From NCBI GenBank assembly GCA_023460155.1, contig JAEWRF010000089.1, positions 1 through 16,462 on the forward strand: a stretch of DNA of 16,462 nucleotides, given 5' to 3'. The stretch comes from Bacillota bacterium. GTDB lineage: Bacteria; Bacillota; Clostridia; Oscillospirales; Acutalibacteraceae. This document shows, in pieces, positions 6,431-13,988 of this stretch. How positions within the stretch are numbered: position 1 is the first letter of the stretch; every line of letters starts with the position of its first letter. A model generated the notes under the pieces. The model was not told where the DNA came from and made no database searches. It saw only the letters and a program-made list of their open reading frames with translations. The position numbers were made by a program, and so were the translations under genes.

Positions 6431-6752
6431 CGTCTTCCGGAGCGGCGGAAGCTTCCGCCTCCGCGATTTTGCCGCGAAGCTCCTCCAGCTGCTGCCGGTT
6501 CATCCTGCCGATCTCTTTTTCAACGCCAGCAAAATTCATCGGGGCTTTCGCTTTTTCCTCTTCCTTCTCGGCCATTTTTTCTTTGATATTCCGCCGGAGC
6601 TCTTCGTTTAGGATTTTTCCCTGCTCCAGCGTGAGCTCCCCTCTTTTTACGAGCTCGTCCACAATCTGCTTTGACTTTTCCGCTGAAATGGCAGCTGCTC
6701 CCAAACCGGCCAGAAATATCTTTTTCAGATCCTCATTGAGCGGTGACAACAT
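6420..6752 (-). CDS. Phasin-like small coiled-coil protein
   Basis: A 110-residue protein. The N-terminal part (LNEDLKKIFLAGLGAAAISA) and following helix (KSKQIVDELVKRGELTLEQG) match the PhaF-type / polyhydroxyalkanoate-synthesis-regulator phasin group. The rest is a charged coiled coil (about 48-100) with an acidic tail (PEDDAE). True phasins coat PHA granules; in clostridia such proteins are common beside UbiB/AarF-like genes, and a granule role is not shown. The start is ATG 6752 with GGGGGTG about 8 nt upstream. The stop codon overlaps the start of the UbiB-like gene, so the two probably act together, for example as a membrane-associated partner pair (inference). Confidence 0.75.
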   Translation of the reverse strand: MLSPLNEDLKKIFLAGLGAAAISAEKSKQIVDELVKRGELTLEQGKILNEELRRNIKEKMAEKEEEKAKAPMNFAGVEKEIGRMNRQQLEELRGKIAEAEASAAPEDDAE

Positions 6753-6792
6753 AAAAAAACACCCCCTTTTTTAAATGCACTGCGGCTTTATT

Positions 6793-6820
6793 ATTATGCC
6801 AAAATTTCGAAAAAAACCAA
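6793..6820 (-). promoter_or_regulatory. Candidate promoter of the phasin-ubiB pair
   Basis: On the minus strand TTGGTT (6815-6820), a 16-bp spacer and CATAAT (6793-6798) are seen, about 40 bp before the phasin-like start. It lies downstream of the spoIIID hairpin, consistent with a separate unit. Confidence 0.4.
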
Positions 6821-6872
6821 CCGGATTCCTTCCTATTTCACAGGGGAAGCGGTCTTCCGTCGGCAGAATTTC

Positions 6873-6899
6873 ATGAGGGCCGCTCCGCACGGCCCTCAT
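6873..6899 (-). terminator. GC-rich hairpin behind spoIIID
   Basis: A perfect 10-bp stem, ATGAGGGCCG (6873-6882) with CGGCCCTCAT (6890-6899), closes a 7-nt loop 15 bp after the spoIIID stop. The following minus-strand bases (GAAATTCTG) are not a good T-run, so termination may be partial. Confidence 0.55.
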
Positions 6900-6914
6900 A
6901 AGAACAAAGCGGCA

Positions 6915-7163
6915 TCAAACTTTTTTATATTTAAGGCGCGTAGCGTTCCCGCCCCGTATATGCCGCTGTGACTTATTGAAATCAAGGATCACCTTTACTT
7001 TCCGGTAAAGCTGCGAATCAATGGTTTTGAGCCTCTGCGATACGTCTTTATGTACGGTGGACTTGCTGACCCCGAACTTCTTCGCCGCACTGCGGACGGT
7101 GGCTTTGTTCTGAACGATGTACTCGCCCAGCTCCACGGCGCGTTCCTCCACGATGCCTTTCAC
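6915..7163 (-). CDS. spoIIID: Stage III sporulation regulator SpoIIID
   Basis: An 82-residue DNA-binding regulator of mother-cell gene expression during sporulation, active between the sigma-E and sigma-K stages in Bacillus and clostridia. The sequence aligns along nearly its full length with B. subtilis SpoIIID: ERAVELGEYIVQNKATVR, the helix-turn-helix SAAKKFGVSKSTVHKD (25-40), and the basic C-terminal arm SQRHIRGGNATRLKYKK (65-81) that contacts DNA. The frame is open up to 7352, but the GTG at 7163 is the homologous start and has GGAGGGG about 8 nt upstream. A CATACCTA at 7204-7211 (minus) resembles a sigma-E -10 box, though no good -35 was found. It tells us the host is an endospore former. 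Confidence 0.95.
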   Translation of the reverse strand: MKGIVEERAVELGEYIVQNKATVRSAAKKFGVSKSTVHKDVSQRLKTIDSQLYRKVKVILDFNKSQRHIRGGNATRLKYKKV

Positions 7164-7435
7164 GGTTCTGCCCCTCCCCCAAAAACGATTCCGATTGCTA
7201 AATAGGTATGCGTTCGGGGTGGGTTTTAGTACTGAGGCGGGCGGGTTACGCGTTTGCAGATGTAACCGGAACGTTTCAATCCTGAAGAAAATCGGGGTGC
7301 TTGCCCTGAAGTACGCTTTATTATGCATGAAGGAACTGTTTTCCTGCAGCATGAAGCAAGGGTAAGAGTATGGGGAAAAGGCACTTAAATCGAAATTGTT
7401 TCCGAATCCGACGCCAATGATTTTGGGGTAAAAAG
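7164..7435. other. Intergenic region between spoIIID and the GH97 terminator
   Basis: The region between the spoIIID start and the GH97 stop is 327 bp; its left 272 bp carry no supported gene. The in-frame N-terminal extension of spoIIID and a plus-strand frame at 7117-7365 both lack ribosome sites and family similarity. It should hold the sporulation promoter of spoIIID; CATACCTA at 7204-7211 on the minus strand is the only weak candidate. Confidence 0.45.
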
Positions 7436-7474
7436 GCCGGAACAGCTTGGGAGAGTTTCCCTGGCTGTTCCGGC
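7436..7474 (-). terminator. Intrinsic terminator of the GH97 gene
   Basis: GCCGGAACAGC (7436-7446) and GCTGTTCCGGC (7464-7474) form an 11-bp perfect stem, with an inner GGGA/TCCC pair. On the minus strand it is followed at once by CCTTTTTACC. It lies 16 bp after the stop codon. Confidence 0.85.
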
Positions 7475-7490
7475 AAAGTGAAGTTATGAA

Positions 7491-10400
7491 TTATTTTATA
7501 ATGGAGGCAATCGTGCGCGGTTTCTTTTCCTGATTCAGATAAAAGCCCACCGCCTGATCTGCTTTTCCGATTGCGGTTACTTTAAAGAAATAACTATTTC
7601 CCTGGTGCCCGTTATAGGTTACCTGAAACACGGCATTATTCCCCGAAAGGAAGGTTGGTTTGACTGCCGAAGTTACCTTAAACTGGTAGGTTTTTCCCAC
7701 TTTCACACTCAGCTTACTGCCCGTGTCAAGTTTAATCGGGGCAGCAGCTGCAACCTGCTGAGGAAGCAGTACATACTGAGAACAATGATTGATTACGATG
7801 GTCGCATAACCATTGGAATCTACTGTGCAAGTCGAATTGTCAACTGTCTCCAGCTGCTTCGAGAAAGAATTATAGTAGTACAAATACAAAGTCTGGCCGG
7901 CCCTGTAGCCCTGATCGGAGACCAGTACTCTAACGGTAGCCGGAGCCGGGAGTTCTCCGCTGTTCGCAAAGGTAAGAAGGACGCCCTTGTTTGCAGACGG
8001 GACCGCATTGCTCACCGATGCATCCAAGGCGGTCGTCCTGGTATTCATCGCCATATTGATGTCTTTTAGTTCCGTTCCAGAAGATTCAAGTTCGGCTCCC
8101 CTGAATGTCCAGCTGTAAGCAACTTTTCCGGATGTGGAATCAATCACATTTACCGTAATATCTTTTTGCGCTTGTTTTGCAGCCTGAAGCACCACTGCAT
8201 CCATGTTGATCGTGATATCCGCATTTGATGCCGAACTATAGGCCACATCAGAAGGAAGGGTCATACTCATCTGCACAGTGCTTACATCTGAATTTGTCAG
8301 CTGCCCGATAATTGTCTGATCGGGAATGGAAATTACAATCTGGGCATGCTGTGCCGCCGTGCCCGTAACCGCAGCTTCTTTCAGGATGTCGGGGGCAACC
8401 GTTACCCCGAAGGAAGCCGTATTGCCGCTGATAACCGGCGCCGCATCCGGGACCGTCGTCACCGCCACCGTTGGCGCACCGGCCGGAGTTCTGCCAACAC
8501 TGACCGTGCTGGATTCCGTTGACGTTTCGGATTTTCCGGAAGAAGAATTTCCGGAACTGTTTTCATTGTCTCCGCTGGAATTATTATTGGACAGAGACTG
8601 GGCGAATGCGCTTACATTCCCATTCAGGGTAAAGTTCTCGAAGAGTGCCGCAACGTTATCATACCGTCCGGAACCGTTTGTGGTCGCTACGCCGACACCG
8701 GTTGTATCGTTCAGATCCGAAGACGTAATGGAACTGTTCGTCCCATCCGTGACCTGAATCCAGTTGGCATTGTCTTTGCTTACATAACCCGTGGAAACAT
8801 TTCTTGTTCTCTCAATTTTCAAATAGATTGCCGTGGTATCCGCATAAGGATCTGTCATGACGATTGTAGTGCTTCCGTTTTTCAAGGTAATGGTATTTGC
8901 GGTAGTTTTCGTAACCGTCGTGACGTTAACGCCGCTTGCATCATCAGCATTGGAGGAAGCTGACGTAGCAGTAGTACCTCTCAGCAGTGCAATGTAAGGG
9001 GTACTGGAACCGCCTCCTGGTCCCCCCATTCCGCCGCCCGAAGAACTGCTGGTTACGGTTGTCCCGTCGTTTCGGATCATCAAGCCTGCCGGAAGCGTTG
9101 AGGTCGAAGACTTATATGTCAGTTTTACAGAAGCCGTAAAATCTCCGGTTGCATCGGTTGTAACGATGTTTTTATCTGTGGAATCGCCGCCCATCGGTTT
9201 CCAGTTACCGTTCTGAGTCGTAAGGGACAAAGACTTTTCGGAATTGATTCCATAGGCAGCGCCGCTATCGGCAGTCCAATTGCTTGTCAGCTTATAGCTG
9301 GAAGCCGTTACGTTGATCGTGCAGGCCGCCGATACATTGTCCTGCAGCCCGGTGGACGCCGTAATCGTAGCGGTTCCCAGTCCGGTCGCCGTGATTTTGC
9401 CGTTGCAGACAGTTGCAACGTTCTTATTGCTTGAAGTCCAGTTTACGGAATTGTAATCGAGGTTTGCCTTTGCCTGGCCAAGCGTTGCAGTAAGTTTGCA
9501 GGTGTTTCCGACTTCCATGTTTTCCGTGCCCGCACTTAACTGAATGGTAGAAGACGAAGACGGCTTTGTGGTGGTGAATTTCACATTGCAGCCGCCGTTT
9601 TCTCTCATCGGAATGGTCAGAGTATCCGCGCTGGTTACCGTTTTGCAGGAGACGAAACAGTCATTGTTGGTATCTCCATCCTGATAAATCCAGGCGTAAT
9701 AGGTTTTGTTGGAATCCAGGAAACTAAGGTCGAATTTTGCATCCCTGGCATTCGTGCAAATTGCGGAAGCATACCATTCTGCTGAACCGTTTTGAATATC
9801 GGCATCTCTGCTCTTTCTTGCTTCGGCAATATAACTGCCGAGATCAGCATCCAAAAGCTTGGTCTGAGTCCAGGTTGCCGGCATGTTCTTAAACCATGAG
9901 AACAAATTGCTTGCCTCGTAGTTCTCCTTCGCATCCGCAAAGCACGGAATGCCGCATTCGAACAGAACGGCCAATGCGCTGAGTTGATTCGTGGAAACGA
10001 GGTCGCTGCCGTCGTCGTAAAGCAAAGGAGTATAATCCGCCGGGCCCGTCGCACAACGGGTAAATGGTAGCAGGCAGTTCTGCTCCGCGCTTACATCCGA
10101 ATGCTCATTGCCGTAAATTCCTTCGCGGGCGATGACGTTCGGCATGTTTCTTCTCTCGCCGGTGGGTTTATTGGCTCCATGATAGTTCACAATCAAATGA
10201 TCCTTTGCGCATTCCTCTGAAATCAGCGCATAGGTTTTCATCATGCTCTGGCTTTCGCTGTTGAAGAAATCCGCCTTAATCCCCTTGATGGCCTGAACGG
10301 TTTTTCCGTTGACCGTAACTTTACTTGCCTCAACCCATTTCGCTATTTTGCCGACATAATCGGCATTGGTCGGGTCGCTTGAGTTGACAAGAGAGCAATT

Positions 10401-12248
10401 GGTCCAAACCAACAGGCCTATGCCCTTTTGTGCGGCATAGGTGCACACATCCTTGAACCAGGAATAATAACCGCTGTAGCTGCCGTTTACTTTAGGCTGC
10501 CAACCTTCATCCAGAAGAACATATTTCCAGCCCATCTCGGCGGAGAGATCAATGTACTTCTTATAAACATCCCCGTCGCTGCATCCTGAGCCGTTCAGCC
10601 AGGTCCAGGTAGTGGCGCCCGGAGTGATCCAGCTGGTGCCGTCGCTGAAGTTGCTCGGGTCGTAGGTTTCATTCAGGTTTTCAAACATCTGCGTCCCGAC
10701 GATATCGCTGTAGGAGCCGATAACGGCGCAGCGCCAGGGGGATACAAATGAACCGGATGATGTAGTGATGTCTCCGCTCTGTTCCGCCGTGTAGGAAACA
10801 TCCATTAAGCCGCTTCGATTTGTATCCGGCTTCAGCATAATACCTGCATAATCGGAATAGCTTCCGCTCAGCGCCGCTTCCATCAAAAGGACGTTGGTGG
10901 TGCCTGTCTGATAAAGGAACGGAACCGCCTGTGAACCGCTTACATCCGAAATATTCGAGCCATAGTACTTTCCTTCATAGGAGTTTACATAGGACATATG
11001 ATAGCAGTAGGAGTTATCAGGCACCTGATAGCCCGTGCTCTCGGAGGAAATGCTGAATTTGTCCCTGTTATTAATGCTGTAACGGAAGGCAAATCCATCG
11101 TCATATGCTCTGGTGACAATGGACAAATCCGGAGAATTGGTCTTACTAAAGGTTAATGTCGTTTCATTCGCTTTGTTGTAATACACGGACTGTTTCCCGG
11201 AAATCATGTTATAGCTTTCGTCGATTGTTTTGGAGCTTTCGGTATCGTATTGAAGACCGGAAGTATAGTCGCCTACCGACGTCTTCATACCAGCCGGTGA
11301 GATTCCGACGACGGCCTTACTGCCTGAAAATACAGCATAGCGAAGGCTGCCGTCTATCCCGAGGAAGAACAACAGCTTTACCTTGCTGCTGGGAGACACG
11401 GTCATCCAGGACGGCGAATTATTCCCAAGGCCACTGCCGACGACTACATATGTCGTAGAAGTTTTTGTCTTCTTGCTGCTGTCCGCCTGGTCTGCATTCA
11501 GACATGCGGTGGCTGTAATACCCGCTGTACCGTTTCCAACCGCCGTTATGGTACCGTCGCCGCTGACTGTGGCAACCTTTTCATTGCTGGACTGATAAGT
11601 AACGGTCAGATCTCCCGAAGTTACATCGCTGCCATTGTACAGTTTTCCTGCAACTGTCGTGTCGGAAGTCGCGCCTGAATCCAGAAAAGGAGTATCCGCT
11701 GTCAGGGTAACCTTCTTTAACTTTTCACCAGCTGAAGGGTCAATGGACATTTCCGCATTTGTAAATTCAACGGAGGGACTTGGACCAAATGAATCCGTGC
11801 TGCTTGATACCAATTTAATTTCAAGTACCGCTGCCTTTGAAAGCTGAGAATCTTTGCTCCAGTCAAAATTTACAGACTGTGCTGTAGAAGACAATGTTAC
11901 GTCTTCCTTTTTACATAATACCGTACCGCCTGAATCTTTTACCGACAGCGAAAGGGTAACGGAACTGCTGCCGCCACCCGGTCCGCCTTGATGCTGACTT
12001 GCCGTAGCGGCATCTGCGGAAATGCCGGTAAAGCCTCCCGTTATATCATAGTCTGTGGTTGCTGGTACAGAAAAGGTCACATCCGTACCGGAAGCGGAGG
12101 ACGGATCTGATCCGGTATAATCCATTTTGCTGAGCGGAACTGAACCGCTGCTGTTTTCCGAACCGGTTTCAGCGGCAAACACGGTTTCCGAAAATCCGGA
12201 AACCACAAGTGTCAAAGCTAAAACCAGTGCTAATACCCTTTTCCTCAT
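7491..12248 (-). CDS. Secreted multidomain GH97-family glycoside hydrolase
   Basis: A 1,585-residue exported protein. Residues 1-26 are a signal peptide (cut likely after VFAA). An unassigned beta-rich domain (about 40-176) and a Big_2-like Ig domain (about 178-270) follow. The GH97 part covers an N-terminal beta-sandwich (about 285-530), a catalytic barrel (about 535-800) and a C-terminal domain (about 805-893). Its marks are TSWITPGATTWTW, YVLLDEGWQ (577-583), GIKADFFNSESQ (656-667), VNYHGANKPTGERRNMPN and REGIYGNEH. GH97 enzymes are alpha-glucosidases or alpha-galactosidases, best known from Bacteroidota (SusB). Asp660 sits where retaining members have their nucleophile, suggesting a retaining, perhaps alpha-galactosidase-like enzyme (inference). 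A second Big_2 (901-983), a concanavalin-like sandwich (about 985-1210), a Ser/Asn linker, an unrecognised region (1255-1500) and a final beta domain (1504-1585) follow. No LPXTG, SLH or dockerin is seen. ATG 12248 has AAGGAG 8 nt upstream. Confidence 0.88.
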   Translation of the reverse strand: MRKRVLALVLALTLVVSGFSETVFAAETGSENSSGSVPLSKMDYTGSDPSSASGTDVTFSVPATTDYDITGGFTGISADAATASQHQGGPGGGSSSVTLSLSVKDSGGTVLCKKEDVTLSSTAQSVNFDWSKDSQLSKAAVLEIKLVSSSTDSFGPSPSVEFTNAEMSIDPSAGEKLKKVTLTADTPFLDSGATSDTTVAGKLYNGSDVTSGDLTVTYQSSNEKVATVSGDGTITAVGNGTAGITATACLNADQADSSKKTKTSTTYVVVGSGLGNNSPSWMTVSPSSKVKLLFFLGIDGSLRYAVFSGSKAVVGISPAGMKTSVGDYTSGLQYDTESSKTIDESYNMISGKQSVYYNKANETTLTFSKTNSPDLSIVTRAYDDGFAFRYSINNRDKFSISSESTGYQVPDNSYCYHMSYVNSYEGKYYGSNISDVSGSQAVPFLYQTGTTNVLLMEAALSGSYSDYAGIMLKPDTNRSGLMDVSYTAEQSGDITTSSGSFVSPWRCAVIGSYSDIVGTQMFENLNETYDPSNFSDGTSWITPGATTWTWLNGSGCSDGDVYKKYIDLSAEMGWKYVLLDEGWQPKVNGSYSGYYSWFKDVCTYAAQKGIGLLVWTNCSLVNSSDPTNADYVGKIAKWVEASKVTVNGKTVQAIKGIKADFFNSESQSMMKTYALISEECAKDHLIVNYHGANKPTGERRNMPNVIAREGIYGNEHSDVSAEQNCLLPFTRCATGPADYTPLLYDDGSDLVSTNQLSALAVLFECGIPCFADAKENYEASNLFSWFKNMPATWTQTKLLDADLGSYIAEARKSRDADIQNGSAEWYASAICTNARDAKFDLSFLDSNKTYYAWIYQDGDTNNDCFVSCKTVTSADTLTIPMRENGGCNVKFTTTKPSSSSTIQLSAGTENMEVGNTCKLTATLGQAKANLDYNSVNWTSSNKNVATVCNGKITATGLGTATITASTGLQDNVSAACTINVTASSYKLTSNWTADSGAAYGINSEKSLSLTTQNGNWKPMGGDSTDKNIVTTDATGDFTASVKLTYKSSTSTLPAGLMIRNDGTTVTSSSSGGGMGGPGGGSSTPYIALLRGTTATSASSNADDASGVNVTTVTKTTANTITLKNGSTTIVMTDPYADTTAIYLKIERTRNVSTGYVSKDNANWIQVTDGTNSSITSSDLNDTTGVGVATTNGSGRYDNVAALFENFTLNGNVSAFAQSLSNNNSSGDNENSSGNSSSGKSETSTESSTVSVGRTPAGAPTVAVTTVPDAAPVISGNTASFGVTVAPDILKEAAVTGTAAQHAQIVISIPDQTIIGQLTNSDVSTVQMSMTLPSDVAYSSASNADITINMDAVVLQAAKQAQKDITVNVIDSTSGKVAYSWTFRGAELESSGTELKDINMAMNTRTTALDASVSNAVPSANKGVLLTFANSGELPAPATVRVLVSDQGYRAGQTLYLYYYNSFSKQLETVDNSTCTVDSNGYATIVINHCSQYVLLPQQVAAAAPIKLDTGSKLSVKVGKTYQFKVTSAVKPTFLSGNNAVFQVTYNGHQGNSYFFKVTAIGKADQAVGFYLNQEKKPRTIASIIK

Positions 12249-12548
12249 CTTTACTCTCCTTCACGATTTTCTCGAACGAAAACATTCCGTTCTCACGCAA
12301 ACGCTTTGTTTCCGCTCATCGGGTCCTCTTTTGGCTTGCCGTTTTTCAAACGGCGGGCCGGAGAAAACACAGCAGAATCACAGCGTAACGGTTCATCAGG
12401 GAAGTAAGAAAAGAATCGGTTAAACTGCAAAAGACCGTTTCATGCCGCAATTCTGGTGTTTATTACCATAATTATATCTGCAGCACGTCAAAATTTATAT
12501 GTATTAAATCAACGATTGGCAGGCTGATTTCTACTGAAGGGCAGATCC
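12249..12548 (-). promoter_or_regulatory. Upstream region of the GH97 gene
   Basis: 300 bp between the response-regulator stop and the GH97 start, with no supported gene. On the minus strand a TATAAT (12471-12476) lies only 9 bp after TTGACG (12486-12491), too close to be a pair. Either TATAAT uses a poor -35, as an activator-dependent promoter would, or TTGACG pairs with a weak box farther on. The leader would then be about 200 nt and contains a short hairpin GCCGTTT-TTC-AAACGGC (12338-12354). No terminator was seen behind the response-regulator gene, so read-through is possible. Confidence 0.4.
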
Positions 12549-13988
12549 CTATGCCTGAAAATAGGACCTGCGAAAATCGGAGGGACTTTTCCCGGTGTAC
12601 TTCTGAAAGACATCCGAAAAATGGCGGGTGCTGTAATATCCCACCATGATGGAAACGTCCTTGATATTCGTCCTAATATTCCGTATTAGGATACGCTTGG
12701 CGTTTTCGATACGCACTTCGGTCAAGTAATCAATAAAGCGGACTCCCGCCTTTTCGTGAAAGATGGTGCTCAGATAGTTGGGAGTCAAATGGAAACAGTC
12801 CGAAAGTTCATTGATGCCGATGTCGTTCATATAATTCTGCCGGATATAATCTTTGATTTTTTCAATCAGTTCACACTGAGGGGCAGCCTGTCCATACATA
12901 TTTTCCGGCATCAGGGCCAGAGTCTGATAAAACCCGTGAAAATCGGAGGCCTCGATCCGGCTGCCGGTTATGCCGCTGAGAAATTTAGAAAGATTTTGAA
13001 AGGAAATCAAAGCATTAACAGACGAAAAATTTCGGGGAAGATCATTCAGGATGCTTTTGTATCGCAGTGCATCCGCTTCCATATAGGCGGTAAGAAGTTC
13101 CGAAAGGGCTTTCAAAAATTTTTCGTATGCGGGTTCCACCTGTTCCGGCAGCAGATTCACCCCCGCAGGGGAATAAGAAAACCGAAGATATTGGGCCGAT
13201 TCTATTTTTTGACATTTATTATATAAATCTGCCAAACTGTCCGCCTGTGCATACAAGCAGGAGACAATTCCGTTTTCATTCGTCAGGCTATGACAGGCAA
13301 GCTCAATCTGCCGGAAAATATCATTTTCAGATCGGCTGTCACATTGAAAAACAGCCCGCAGTATCCCCTCTCTGGAGTTTACCAGGCCATAGAGGATGTG
13401 TTTTTCCACATACTGCTCCCCAATGGATTTTATCCTGAGAAACAGATCTCTGTAAATTCCCGGATACCGGTCCGTTCGGCTAGGGCAGTCAATAAAAAAC
13501 AGAAAAGCCCAGTAACCCCCCTCTAAATCCGCACCGCAGCCGGTCCCTATTTCATCCCACAGGCTGAACCGATTGTAAAGGGCAAGCTGAAAACCATTAT
13601 TATCATGATTCAGCACAGTCGAAAGGTTTTCCTGAAGCTTCCGGAGGATATCCTTCAGCTTTTGGGATTCAATCGGCTTCAGGATATAATCGCAGACCGG
13701 AAGCGACACACATTTCTGTGCATATAGGAAGGATGGATATCCGGTCAGCACAACATACTGCGTAACGGGAGATATGTTTCTGCACCTGTCAATGGCGGAC
13801 AGGCCATCCATGCAGGGCATGTCGATATCCACAAAAACGATCTCCGGCCGGTACATCTCACATTTTTCCACCATTTCAAGCCCGTTTTTCGCCTCTAAAA
13901 TCCGGCAGTCCAACGACGGGATATCCGCCAGCATGCTCTTGAGATAGAACCGGATCTTCCGGTCATCGTCCGCAATCAAAATCGTCAT
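12549..13988 (-). CDS. YesN-type response regulator with AraC-family output
   Basis: A 479-residue two-component regulator. Residues 1-120 are a receiver domain with the acidic pair (D7-D9), phospho-acceptor D54 (VFVDIDMPCMDG), T82 and K104 (YILKP). The middle (about 125-370) is a poorly conserved linker region found in YesN-like proteins. The C-terminus (about 372-479) is an AraC/XylS double HTH: IGINELSDCFHLTPNYLSTI, then DVSIMVGYYSTRHFSDVFQK and the YTGKSPSDFRRS signature. Such proteins usually activate sugar ABC transporter and glycosidase genes next to them. ATG 13988 has GGAGGA 6 nt upstream and lies within the last codons of the kinase gene (26-nt overlap), so production is coupled with its cognate kinase. 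Likely targets are the divergent binding-protein gene and the GH97 gene (inference). Confidence 0.92.
   Translation of the reverse strand: MTILIADDDRKIRFYLKSMLADIPSLDCRILEAKNGLEMVEKCEMYRPEIVFVDIDMPCMDGLSAIDRCRNISPVTQYVVLTGYPSFLYAQKCVSLPVCDYILKPIESQKLKDILRKLQENLSTVLNHDNNGFQLALYNRFSLWDEIGTGCGADLEGGYWAFLFFIDCPSRTDRYPGIYRDLFLRIKSIGEQYVEKHILYGLVNSREGILRAVFQCDSRSENDIFRQIELACHSLTNENGIVSCLYAQADSLADLYNKCQKIESAQYLRFSYSPAGVNLLPEQVEPAYEKFLKALSELLTAYMEADALRYKSILNDLPRNFSSVNALISFQNLSKFLSGITGSRIEASDFHGFYQTLALMPENMYGQAAPQCELIEKIKDYIRQNYMNDIGINELSDCFHLTPNYLSTIFHEKAGVRFIDYLTEVRIENAKRILIRNIRTNIKDVSIMVGYYSTRHFSDVFQKYTGKSPSDFRRSYFQA

Noticed and set aside
7164..7352. 63-residue N-terminal extension of SpoIIID
   Set aside because: SpoIIID homologues start at the GTG at 7163, which has its own ribosome site; the extension has no similarity to anything I recognise.
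12471..12491. TTGACG and TATAAT as a paired promoter for the GH97 gene
   Set aside because: Only 9 bp separate the boxes; sigma-A needs about 16-18 bp, so they cannot act together.
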